Shown: positions 25,346 to 35,328 of the stretch, in pieces
Layout: each line of letters opens with the position of its first letter
Position numbering within the stretch: the first letter of the stretch is position 1
NCBI GenBank assembly: GCA_032251515.1
Contig: JAVVDU010000004.1
Coordinates: 32,954-96,953, forward strand
DNA: 64,000 nucleotides
Direction of reading: 5' to 3'
Source of the DNA: Carthagonibacter sp032251515
Lineage (GTDB): Bacteria > Gemmatimonadota > Gemmatimonadetes > Palauibacterales > Palauibacteraceae
The notes under the pieces: generated by a model
Database searches by the model: none
What the model was told of the DNA's origin: nothing
Seen by the model: the letters and a program-made list of their open reading frames with translations, nothing else
Position numbers and translations under genes: made by a program

Positions 25346-27591
25346 CCGCCCGCGTCCGCGAGACCTGGCACGACGCGGTCCGCGCGCTGGACCGGGACCC
25401 CGGCGAGCAGTGGTCGGAGCGGGCCGCGCACCACGGCGCGCGCGCGGTGTTCGTGCTGGCGGTGGCGGCCGGCCTGCCGTTCCTGTTCCCGCGCTCGCCG
25501 CTGCCGGAGGCGGTGTCGCTGAGCGAAGGTGCAGTGGCGGACGTGGACGTGATCGCAGCGTTCTCGTTCGATGTCCCGAAGGGGCAGGACCAGGTCGCGG
25601 CGGAGCGCGCCGAGGCGCAGCGTGCCGTGCCCCCGGTGTACGTGCTCGATCCGGCCGCCGCGGACTCCTCGCGAATCCGGGCGATCCGCTTCCTGGCGGC
25701 GGTCGACTCGGCCTCCGCGGGCGACTCGCTCGGGATGGGGGCGGTGGCCGACCTGTCGGAGCGGTTCGGGATCCGCCTGCCGGCCGTTCACTGGGCGCAG
25801 CTGGCTGACGCGGAGCGGCGCCGCACACTGCGCGCCGCGCTCACGCGGGCCTGGGAGGAACTTCTGCCGCGCGGCTTCGCCCCGGTGATCGACGTTCCGG
25901 GCTCGACGCCGGGCGTCGTGCTGGTGCGCGGCCCCGACGGCGACCGGCGCGTGTCGCGGGACTCGGTGCGCACGATCGGCGACTTTCTGGAAGCCGGCGC
26001 CGACTTCCTGCCGCGCGATCTGCCCGTCGAGGCGTTCCAGCTCTTCCAGTCCCTGCTGTACCGGTTCACGGTGCCCAGCCTCCGGTTCGACCAGACGACC
26101 TCGGAGCTCGCCCGCGAGAGGGCCCGCGCCGCGGTCGACACCACGCTGGGCACCGTGCTGGAGGGCGAGCGGATCATCACGGCCCACGAGCGCGTGTCCA
26201 GCCTCGACCTCCGCCGGCTGCGGGCCTACAACCAGGAGCTGGCCGAGCGCGGTCTCGCCAGCGTGGAGAGCCGGCGACGGATCGGCATCGGTACCACGCT
26301 GCACGTCGCCCTGATGCTGGGGCTCCTGGCCGTCGTGCTGGCGCTGTTCCGGCCGGCGATCTACCGCGATATGAAAAGTTTCCTGATCGTCACGGGGCTC
26401 GTGGCGGCGGCGCTGGCCGGGGCGGCCGTCGTGTACCGGGTCGAGTTTCCCCCCGAGCTCGTACCGGTCGTCCTCGTGGCGGTGGTCCTCGCGGCCCTGT
26501 GGGACGGGCTGGTGGCCCTCGTCGCGGTGTTCGCGTCCGTCCTCGCGCTGGCCGGCCTGACGGACGCGGGCCTGTCCTACCATCCCTTCGTGCTGCTGAC
26601 CGCGGGAGCCGTGGCCGCTCTGGGCGTGCGGGGCATGCGGCGACGCACCCACGGCTGGATTCTCATCGCGGCGGTGACCGGCGGCTACCTCCTGGCGGGG
26701 GGGGCCGCCGCTCTCATCCAGACGCTCCCCGTGCGGGTGCCCGCCGGGACCCTCGCCTGGGGCGGCATGGCCGCCACGCTCTACACGTTCCTGGCGCTCG
26801 GGGCGGCCATCCCGATCCTCGAGCGGCTGACGGGGATCAGCACCGATCAGACGCTGCTCGAGCTGTCGGACCTGAACGCGCCCCTGCTGCGCGAGCTGTC
26901 GCGGAAGGCGCCGGGCACCTACGCCCACTCGATCAACGTGGCGAACCTGTCGGAGGCGGCCTGCCTCGCCATCGGGGCCAACGCCCTGCTGGCGCGGGCC
27001 GGCGTCTACTACCACGACATCGGGAAGATGGAGAACCCGCAGTACTTCGTGGAGAACCAGCCGAAGGGGCGGAACCCGCACGACCGCCTGCCGCCGGCCC
27101 GCAGCGCGAGTCTGATCCGGGACCACGTGCGCGACGGGCTGCGCCTCGCCGCCGAGCACCGGCTGCCGCCCGTCATCCACGACTTCGTTCGCGAGCATCA
27201 CGGCACCACGCTCGTGTCCTTCTTCTACGGCAAGGCCCGGGCGGAGCGGCCGGACGCGGACCTGGACCCGGGCGACTTCGCGTACCCGGGACCCCGCCCG
27301 CAGACGCGCGAGACCGCCGTGGTGATGCTGGCCGACGGCATCGAGTCGAGTACCCGGGTGCTGCAGGATCCCACCCCGGAGCGGATCCGCGGCGCGATCG
27401 AAGCGATCGTGGAGGCCCGGATCCGGGAGGGACAGCTCGACCAGTGCCCGCTCACCCTGCGCGATCTCGAACTCGTCCAGGACGCGTTCGGCAAGGTGCT
27501 GGTGGGCATGTACCATCGACGGATCGAATACCCCTCCGGGGTGCAGGCCCGCGAGAGCGGGCGGCACGGCGCCGCGGAACGAGCCGGGTGA
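25342..27591 (+). CDS. pgpH: 7TM-HD cyclic-di-AMP phosphodiesterase (PgpH type)
   Basis: Membrane-bound phosphodiesterase that hydrolyses c-di-AMP, 749 residues. Order: one N-terminal membrane segment (about 35-55), a large extracytoplasmic domain (60-310), about seven membrane helices (310-480: LHVALMLGLLAVVLALF and following) and a cytoplasmic HD domain. Metal-binding residues are visible in THSIN-type context (YAHSINVANLSEAA), YYHDIGK (His558-Asp559) and REHHGTTLVSFFY. Start overlaps phoH and stop overlaps ybeY (GTGA at both ends), so all three are translated together. A c-di-AMP cyclase gene is not in the window. Confidence 0.92.
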   Translation: MTARVRETWHDAVRALDRDPGEQWSERAAHHGARAVFVLAVAAGLPFLFPRSPLPEAVSLSEGAVADVDVIAAFSFDVPKGQDQVAAERAEAQRAVPPVYVLDPAAADSSRIRAIRFLAAVDSASAGDSLGMGAVADLSERFGIRLPAVHWAQLADAERRRTLRAALTRAWEELLPRGFAPVIDVPGSTPGVVLVRGPDGDRRVSRDSVRTIGDFLEAGADFLPRDLPVEAFQLFQSLLYRFTVPSLRFDQTTSELARERARAAVDTTLGTVLEGERIITAHERVSSLDLRRLRAYNQELAERGLASVESRRRIGIGTTLHVALMLGLLAVVLALFRPAIYRDMKSFLIVTGLVAAALAGAAVVYRVEFPPELVPVVLVAVVLAALWDGLVALVAVFASVLALAGLTDAGLSYHPFVLLTAGAVAALGVRGMRRRTHGWILIAAVTGGYLLAGGAAALIQTLPVRVPAGTLAWGGMAATLYTFLALGAAIPILERLTGISTDQTLLELSDLNAPLLRELSRKAPGTYAHSINVANLSEAACLAIGANALLARAGVYYHDIGKMENPQYFVENQPKGRNPHDRLPPARSASLIRDHVRDGLRLAAEHRLPPVIHDFVREHHGTTLVSFFYGKARAERPDADLDPGDFAYPGPRPQTRETAVVMLADGIESSTRVLQDPTPERIRGAIEAIVEARIREGQLDQCPLTLRDLELVQDAFGKVLVGMYHRRIEYPSGVQARESGRHGAAERAG

Positions 27592-28025
27592 CGCCCGCGA
27601 TCGCGCTGCACGGTCTCGCACGGTGGCCGCGGCTGTGCGGCCTCGAGGAGCGGCTGCGGCGGGCGGCCGCAGCAGCGCTCGCCACGGCGGCCCCCCCGTT
27701 CACCGGGGAGCTTTCGGTCACCTTCCTCCCGGATGAGGAGATGGGCGAGCTGAACCGGACGTGGCTCGGTCGGAGCGGCCCGACGGACGTCATCGCGTTC
27801 GGCCTCGAGGGGCCGGCCCGGACCGGCGACGTCTACGTGGCGCCGGAGACGGCGGCCCGCAACGCCCGGGAGCTGGGCATCGACGTGGACGAGGAGCTCG
27901 CGCGCCTGGTGATCCACGGCGTCCTGCACGTCCTCGGGCACGATCATCCGGAAGGGGACGAGCGGTACGGGAGCCCGATGTACGAGCTCCAGGAGGAGTT
28001 GCTGAAAGGTCCGGCGGGCCGCTAG
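27588..28025 (+). CDS. ybeY: Endoribonuclease YbeY
   Basis: Single-strand-specific zinc endoribonuclease needed for 16S rRNA 3' maturation and ribosome quality control. The 145-residue protein carries the family zinc motif HGVLHVLGHDHPEGDE and the earlier block SGPTDVIAFGLEG. It begins at GTG 27588, overlapping the stop of the upstream pgpH gene. Longer in-frame extensions are antisense-like noise inside pgpH. Confidence 0.96.
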   Translation: MTPAIALHGLARWPRLCGLEERLRRAAAAALATAAPPFTGELSVTFLPDEEMGELNRTWLGRSGPTDVIAFGLEGPARTGDVYVAPETAARNARELGIDVDEELARLVIHGVLHVLGHDHPEGDERYGSPMYELQEELLKGPAGR

Positions 28026-28077
28026 GCTATCGCGTCGTCCGGCCTTCCCGACCCGTTCCGCGCGAGGTGCGCAGCCG

Positions 28078-28758
28078 ATGCGAAGGGCACTCCAGCGATT
28101 CCGCCGGTATCTCGTCACCGGCCTCGTCGTCGCGGCGCCGGCGGGGGTCACGGCGTACGTGCTGGTGTGGCTGTTCCAGCGGGTGGACCCGATCCTCGGC
28201 CGCTACCTGCCCGCCATCGGACTGCGGCGGATTCCCGGACTCGGCGTTCTCGCGCTGGTAGCGATCCTCGTGCTCGTGGGGTGGGCCTCGCAGCGTGCCG
28301 CGGGCCGGCGGCTCCTCCACTGGTGGAACATTCTGCTGTCCCGACTGCCCGTGGCGCGGCGGATCTATTCGGCGACCGGGCAGATCGCTGAGGCCGTCCT
28401 CGATCGCGAGGAGAAGATCTTCCGCTGCTGCGCGCTGGTGGAGTTTCCGGCGCCGGGTTCGTGGGCGCTCGTGTTCGAGACGGCGATGGCCCCGCCGGCC
28501 GTGCACGCCGTGGTCGGCGAGCCGGCGGTGAGCGTGTTCCTGCCCACCTCGCCGAACCCGACCTCCGGCTACCTGCTGCTGGTCCCGCGAAGCCGCGTGC
28601 ACCGGATCGCGATGACCGTGGAGGACGGCCTCAAGATGGTCCTGTCGGCCGGCGTCGCCGTGCCCGGTGCCGTCGCGGTGGAGCCGGTGTCCGGGGACGG
28701 CGCGGTCCCGGGCGGTGAGCCGCCGGCCGGCGCGAGCCGGGAAGGAGGCCGCGCGTGA
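28078..28758 (+). CDS. DUF502 family membrane protein
   Basis: A 226-residue inner-membrane protein of the DUF502 family. Two membrane segments (YLVTGLVVAAPAGVTAYVLVWLF and LGVLALVAILVLVGWAS) are followed by a soluble domain with the family signature PTSPNPTSGYLLLVPRSRV and MTVEDGLKMVLSAGV. Function is unknown. It lies 52 bases after ybeY and overlaps the start of mgtE (GTGA). Confidence 0.88.
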   Translation: MRRALQRFRRYLVTGLVVAAPAGVTAYVLVWLFQRVDPILGRYLPAIGLRRIPGLGVLALVAILVLVGWASQRAAGRRLLHWWNILLSRLPVARRIYSATGQIAEAVLDREEKIFRCCALVEFPAPGSWALVFETAMAPPAVHAVVGEPAVSVFLPTSPNPTSGYLLLVPRSRVHRIAMTVEDGLKMVLSAGVAVPGAVAVEPVSGDGAVPGGEPPAGASREGGRA

Positions 28759-30113
28759 CGGAGCCCCGGGAGCAGGTCCAGGCCATCGCGTCGCGCGTCC
28801 GGGAGCTCCTGGACACCGGTGAGGAGGACGTCCTCCACTCCTATCTCGAGTCGCTTCATCCCAGCGACATCGCGGACCTCATCGAGGAGCTGGAGCCCGA
28901 GCGCCGCGTGGCGTTCGTGCACGCTCTGCCGACCGAGCTGGCGGCCGAGGCGCTGGCCGAGATGGAGGACGTCGAGAGACCGGCCGAACTCCTGATGCAG
29001 CTCCAGCCGGGCCGGATCGCCGCGATCGTCGAGGAGATGGCCGACGACGACGCGGCGGACATCATCGGCGAGCTGGAGCCGGACGTGCAGGCCCGCGTGC
29101 TGTCGGCCGTGTCGATCCCGGACGCCACCGACATCGAGGAGCTGCTGGCGCACCCGGAGGACTCGGCCGGCGGGATCATGACGCACGACGTCCTCGCCGT
29201 GAGCTCCGGGCTCACCGCCGCTGAGGCGATCCGGGAGATCCGGCGCCAGGCGCGCGAGGCGGGGGACTTCTACACGATCTTCGTCACGGGCCCCGGGGGA
29301 CACCTGCGCGGCACCGTGTCCCTGCAGGACCTCGTGATCTCCGACCCCGACCGTCCGATCGAGGCGATCACCGAGCCGCCCGTCGCGGTCGTCCCCGTCA
29401 CGATGGACCAGGAGGACGTCGGCCGGATCCTCTCCCGGTACAATCTGCCGTCGATCGCGGTGGTGGACGGCGAGGGGCGGCTCGCGGGCCGCATCACGTT
29501 CGACGACGTGATCGACGTGATCGAGGCGGAGACGACCGAGGACATCTTCCGCTTCGCCGCGGTGTCCGACGAGGAGGAGGTGCGCGGCTCGACGGCGGAC
29601 GCGATCCGCAGCCGGCTGCCGTGGCTCCTGCTGAACCTCGGGACGGCCTCGCTCGGCGCGACCGTGGTGTGGCACTTCCAGTCGACGATCGAGGCGCTGG
29701 TCGTGCTGGCCGTAGTCATGCCGATCGTCGCGGGCCTTGGCGGCAACGCCGGCACGCAGGCCCTGGCGGTGACGATCCGGCGCATCGCCCTGTCCGACGA
29801 GTCGCTGTCGGACCGCTGGCGGGTGGTGGGGAAGGAGGCGCTGGTGGGGTTGCTGAACGGCGTCGTGGTGGGCTCCGTGGCGGCGGTCGCCGGCCACCTC
29901 CTGCTCGGCACCGGGGTGCGGTTCGGGCTGGTGGTGCTCATGGCCATGTGGGGCAACCAGATCATCGCGTCGTTCGCGGGAGCGTTCATCCCGATCTTCC
30001 TCGAGAGCGTCGGCGTCGATCCGGCCGTCGCCTCGTCGGTGTTCGTGACGGCGCTCACCGACCTCTCGGGTTTCTTCCTGCTCCTCGCCCTCGCCTCGGC
30101 GGTGCTGCTGTGA
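28755..30113 (+). CDS. mgtE: MgtE-type magnesium channel
   Basis: Mg2+-gated Mg2+ channel, 452 residues. It has the N-terminal superhelical domain (SLHPSDIADLIEELEPERR; MADDDAADIIGELEPD), two CBS domains (about 135-250; AGGIMTHDVLAV, LPSIAVVDGEGRLAGRITFDDVIDV) and a five-helix C-terminal pore with the conserved sequence PIVAGLGGNAGTQ. All parts are complete. Translationally coupled to DUF502 upstream and to the lipoprotein metallopeptidase downstream. Confidence 0.96.
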   Translation: MTEPREQVQAIASRVRELLDTGEEDVLHSYLESLHPSDIADLIEELEPERRVAFVHALPTELAAEALAEMEDVERPAELLMQLQPGRIAAIVEEMADDDAADIIGELEPDVQARVLSAVSIPDATDIEELLAHPEDSAGGIMTHDVLAVSSGLTAAEAIREIRRQAREAGDFYTIFVTGPGGHLRGTVSLQDLVISDPDRPIEAITEPPVAVVPVTMDQEDVGRILSRYNLPSIAVVDGEGRLAGRITFDDVIDVIEAETTEDIFRFAAVSDEEEVRGSTADAIRSRLPWLLLNLGTASLGATVVWHFQSTIEALVVLAVVMPIVAGLGGNAGTQALAVTIRRIALSDESLSDRWRVVGKEALVGLLNGVVVGSVAAVAGHLLLGTGVRFGLVVLMAMWGNQIIASFAGAFIPIFLESVGVDPAVASSVFVTALTDLSGFFLLLALASAVLL

Positions 30114-31933
30114 GCGTGCCGCGCGCCGCCGGCCGCCGGCCGGGCGCCGCGGCCGGTCCCGCGTCGTGGCCCGTGGCGCGGCTGGCGACGCTGGTCCTGC
30201 CGCTTCTCTCCGGCTGCGGCGGTGACGGCCCGCTGACCCCCGACGGTCCGGGCGGCGGATGTCCCGAACTGACGCTCGTCCCGGGCGCGCACGTGGTCCG
30301 GGAGGGCGCCGCGGCGGTGGGCTGCGTGGTGCTCCCGGCGGCCGGCAGGGCGGCCGAGTACGAGGTCGTCGTGGGAACGGTGTCCCGCACCCTCGGCTTC
30401 AGCGCCATGGAACTGCGGCTCGCCCCGGCCGGGGTACCCATCTCGCCGGATGCCGCCACGGCGTCGGAGGCCGGCGCCTCACCGTCAGCCGCCGCCGCGG
30501 CCCCGGACCGCCCGGCGGGGGACGGCGATGTCGCGGCGGGCTCCCCGGACGCGGCGTGGCGAGCGGGCCAGGCGGCCTGGGACCGGCGGATGCGCCGGCT
30601 GGAGGCGGACCTGCGGCCCGCGATCCGGGCCGCGGCGCGCGGCGGACCGGGGCTCTTCGCCGTGCCCGCGGAGGGAGACACGCTCCGCTTCGGGTTCTCG
30701 TGCATCACGCCCGACGAGTTCCCGGCCGCGCCGGATTCCATCGCGGGCGTGGTGCGGGTCGTCGGCGCCCGGTCGGTGATCGTCGAGGACACGGCGGCGA
30801 CGGGGGCCTTCGCGGACGCGGACTATCGGGAAATCGCCGCGACGTTCGACGAGCTGATCTGGGCCACGGACGTGGCCTGGTTCGGCGAGCCGGGCGACAT
30901 CGACGCGAACGGTGGCCGGGTCGTGCTCCTGTACGGCGCCGCCGTGAACCGGTTGTCGCGAGGGTACGACGAGAGCTTCATCGCGGGCTTCACCTGCCCG
31001 CTGGACCTCGGAGCGGCGGGCGGAAACCGGGCGGAGATGTTCTATCTGATGGTGCCCGATCCCACGGGCGCCTTCACGCCCGCCGGGGGCGACGGCATCT
31101 CGCGGGCGGAGGTCCGGCGGATCACCGACAACACGGTGGCCCACGAATTCCAGCACCTGATCAACGCCCAGGCGGGGGGCGGCGGCGCGTCCGACGTGTG
31201 GCTCAACGAGGGGCTGTCGCACCTGGCGGAGGAGGTCGTCGGGCACGCCGTGAACGGGTTCGAACCCGGCGCGGAGCTGGGGCCGGAAGAGCTGGCGGGC
31301 AGCCAGGCGCGGCGCGACGTGTTCAACAAGTACTACATCAACAACTGGTTCAACCAGACGCAGCTCCTCCTGGCCCCGGGCGACACGGCGGCGCTGCTCG
31401 CCGCGACGGACCCGCTGGACTTCAACACGTTCCGCATGCGCGGCGCGGCGTGGTCGTTCCTGCGCTACGTGCTCGACCGGTTCGCGGACGGGCCGACCGC
31501 GGAGGCGGCGCGCACGCGGGCCCTGGTGCGGAGCGCGGCCGGCGACTCGCGGGACGCGGTGACGCAGGTGTTCGGCACGGACTTCAACCGGCTGGCCACC
31601 GAGTGGGCGGCCATGCTGGCGGTGGAGGACCGCGCCGCGCCCCTGCCGCCCGAGCTCACTCTTCCGTCCTACCGCCTGCGCGCCATCTACGAATCGAACA
31701 TCGGGCTCGCCGTGAACCCCCCGGCCGGGGGAGACCCGCTCCGGCCCGTATCCGCCTCGCTCGGCGTCGCGCGAACCGTACCGGCGGACCTGTTCACCGG
31801 CACGGCGCTGTACGTCCGGCTCTCCGGGACGGCCGCCTCGCCGGCCACGGAACTGCGGCTCGTCGCTCCGGGCACGGGAAGGCCGCTCGCCGCCGGCGTG
31901 GAGCCCCGGCTCGTCATCGTGCGCACGCGCTGA
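30110..31933 (+). CDS. Lipoprotein metallopeptidase, M30-like (HExxH)
   Basis: A 607-residue exported protein. The lipobox is PLLSGC (Cys36), so a lipid-anchored mature form is predicted. After an Ala/Pro-rich low-complexity stretch (about 95-145) comes a peptidase-like domain with zinc motif HEFQH (345-349) and a downstream glutamate motif WLNEGLSHLAEEVVG, the spacing and wording of the hyicolysin (M30) group. The C-terminal 150 residues are beta-rich. GTG start overlaps the mgtE stop. Family assignment is by motif only; the substrate is unknown. Confidence 0.72.
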   Translation: MSVPRAAGRRPGAAAGPASWPVARLATLVLPLLSGCGGDGPLTPDGPGGGCPELTLVPGAHVVREGAAAVGCVVLPAAGRAAEYEVVVGTVSRTLGFSAMELRLAPAGVPISPDAATASEAGASPSAAAAAPDRPAGDGDVAAGSPDAAWRAGQAAWDRRMRRLEADLRPAIRAAARGGPGLFAVPAEGDTLRFGFSCITPDEFPAAPDSIAGVVRVVGARSVIVEDTAATGAFADADYREIAATFDELIWATDVAWFGEPGDIDANGGRVVLLYGAAVNRLSRGYDESFIAGFTCPLDLGAAGGNRAEMFYLMVPDPTGAFTPAGGDGISRAEVRRITDNTVAHEFQHLINAQAGGGGASDVWLNEGLSHLAEEVVGHAVNGFEPGAELGPEELAGSQARRDVFNKYYINNWFNQTQLLLAPGDTAALLAATDPLDFNTFRMRGAAWSFLRYVLDRFADGPTAEAARTRALVRSAAGDSRDAVTQVFGTDFNRLATEWAAMLAVEDRAAPLPPELTLPSYRLRAIYESNIGLAVNPPAGGDPLRPVSASLGVARTVPADLFTGTALYVRLSGTAASPATELRLVAPGTGRPLAAGVEPRLVIVRTR

Positions 31934-31934
31934 G

Positions 31935-33017
31935 ATGATCGACCCCGCCCGCGCGCCCCTCACGCCGGCCCGTCGCGAGCTCATCGCCCGTTTCCGCGCC
32001 GGCGAGCCGCTCGCGCTGTCCCGCTGCATCTCGGCGGTGGAGAACGGAAGCCGGGGGTTCGAGACGCTGCTCGAGGCCCTGCACGACGGGGTGGGGAGGG
32101 CCCGGCGGATCGGTATCACGGGGCCGCCCGGGGCCGGCAAGTCGACCCTGACGGCGGCGCTGGCGCGGCGGTTCCGGGACGGGGGGCAGCGGGTCGGAGT
32201 GATCGCGGTGGACCCGAGCAGCCCGTTCACCGGCGGCGCCCTGCTGGGAGACCGCGTCCGCATGGAGGAGCTGGCCACCGAGCCGGACATTTTCATCCGC
32301 TCGATGGCGAGCCGGGGCTCGCGCGGCGGGCTGGCGACGGCGACCCGCGAGGCGGCGGACCTGATGGACGCGTTCGGGTTCGACCGCATCCTGCTGGAGA
32401 CCGTCGGGGTGGGACAGTCCGAGCTGGAGATCGCCTCCGCCGCGGACACGACCCTGGTCGTGCTCGTGCCGGAGTCGGGCGACGGAATCCAGGCGATGAA
32501 GGCGGGACTGATGGAGGTGGCCGACCTGTTCGTGGTGAACAAGGCGGACCGGCCGGGCGCCGAGCGGCTGAAGAAGGAGATCGAGGTCGTGCTGCGCCTG
32601 CGCGAGGGCGGGAGGCCGGCCGGCTCCGGCGGGCACCACGGCGCCGGGGCGCCGGCGGGAGACGGTTCCGGCGCGGACGCGGACGCGGATGCGAGCGCGG
32701 GCGAGGACTGGCGCGTGCCCGTCCTCGCGAGCGCGGCTTCGCTCGGGGAAGGCGTCGCGGAGCTCGCCGACGCCCTCGAAGGGCACTTCCGCTGGTTGTC
32801 GGACGCGGCCCGGCTGGGGAACCGCCGCCGCGCGCAGCTTCTCGAGCACGGTCGCCGGGTCCTCGAGCGGGCGGTCCGCCGCCGGGCGCTCCTGGAGTGG
32901 GACGCGTGGCTGGCCGAGACCGACGGCGATCCGGACGCCAGGGCCGGGAGCCCGTACGCGGTCGGCCGGCGGGTGCTCGGCCGGATCTGGCCGGACATGG
33001 CCGGCGACGCGGACTGA
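31935..33017 (+). CDS. meaB: MeaB/ArgK-type G3E GTPase, B12 mutase chaperone
   Basis: GTPase that loads and protects adenosylcobalamin-dependent acyl-CoA mutases, 360 residues. Walker A is GITGPPGAGKSTL, followed by VIAVDPSSPFTGGALLGDRVRM, and the guanine-specificity motif is VVNKAD. A Gly/Ala/Asp-rich low-complexity insert (about residues 230-255) interrupts the C-terminal part and is unusual. It begins one base after the upstream stop and directly precedes the mutase genes, which fixes its likely partner. Confidence 0.93.
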   Translation: MIDPARAPLTPARRELIARFRAGEPLALSRCISAVENGSRGFETLLEALHDGVGRARRIGITGPPGAGKSTLTAALARRFRDGGQRVGVIAVDPSSPFTGGALLGDRVRMEELATEPDIFIRSMASRGSRGGLATATREAADLMDAFGFDRILLETVGVGQSELEIASAADTTLVVLVPESGDGIQAMKAGLMEVADLFVVNKADRPGAERLKKEIEVVLRLREGGRPAGSGGHHGAGAPAGDGSGADADADASAGEDWRVPVLASAASLGEGVAELADALEGHFRWLSDAARLGNRRRAQLLEHGRRVLERAVRRRALLEWDAWLAETDGDPDARAGSPYAVGRRVLGRIWPDMAGDAD

Positions 33018-33023
33018 GGCCGC

Positions 33024-33041
33024 CCCGGGCCGCGGCCCGGG
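33024..33041 (+). terminator. 18-base perfect palindrome between meaB and the mutase gene
   Basis: CCCGGGCC-GC-GGCCCGGG, seven bases after the meaB stop. It could pause or partly terminate transcription, or be an mRNA processing element that sets a different dose for chaperone and mutase. No T-tract. Confidence 0.4.
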
Positions 33042-33114
33042 ACAGGAACGTCTCCGGTCGGGGGCCGTATCACCGGGCGGACGCGAGGACGGCACCATCG
33101 AAACGGAAGCGGGA

Positions 33115-34836
<1,722 letters not shown>

Positions 34837-34908
34837 TCTTCGCCCGGCGGGCGGGCCGGCCGGTGCGCCGCGGCCGTGCCACACTTCATCGACAGGAAAC
34901 GGGGTGCG

Positions 34909-35328
34909 ATGAGCGAGAGTAAGATCCGGGTCCTCGTTGCCAAGCCGGGGCTCGACGGGCACGACCGCGGCGCCAAGGTGATCGCGGCGGCCCTGCGGGA
35001 CGCCGGGATGGAGGTGATCTACACGGGCCTGCACCAGACGCCCGAGAAGATCGCGGCGACGGCGCTGCAGGAGGACGTCGATGTGGTCGCGCTGTCCATC
35101 CTGTCCGGTGCCCACATGACGCTGTTCCCGAGGGTACGCCGGCTGCTCGCGGAGTCCGGCATGGATGACGTGCTGATCACCGGCGGCGGCATCATCCCCG
35201 AGGAGGACGTGGAGACGCTGCAGGCGGAGGGCATCGGCCGGATCTTCGGACCGGGGACGCCCACCGCCGACGCGGTGGCGTACATCCGCGACTGGTTCGA
35301 ACGGTCCGGGCGCGGCCGGGACGCCTGA
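34909..35328 (+). CDS. B12-binding small subunit of the acyl-CoA mutase
   Basis: A 139-residue cobalamin-binding Rossmann-like subunit. The lower-ligand motif is GLDGHDRGAKV with His18 as the cobalt ligand; SILSGAH and ITGGGIIPEED complete the B12 pocket. Separate small subunits are typical of isobutyryl-, 2-hydroxyisobutyryl- and pivalyl-CoA mutases and of archaeal-type methylmalonyl-CoA mutases. The ATG at 34909 is preferred to one at 34876 because the family begins at MSESKIRVLVAKPG. Its stop overlaps the next start (TGATG). Confidence 0.94.
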   Translation: MSESKIRVLVAKPGLDGHDRGAKVIAAALRDAGMEVIYTGLHQTPEKIAATALQEDVDVVALSILSGAHMTLFPRVRRLLAESGMDDVLITGGGIIPEEDVETLQAEGIGRIFGPGTPTADAVAYIRDWFERSGRGRDA

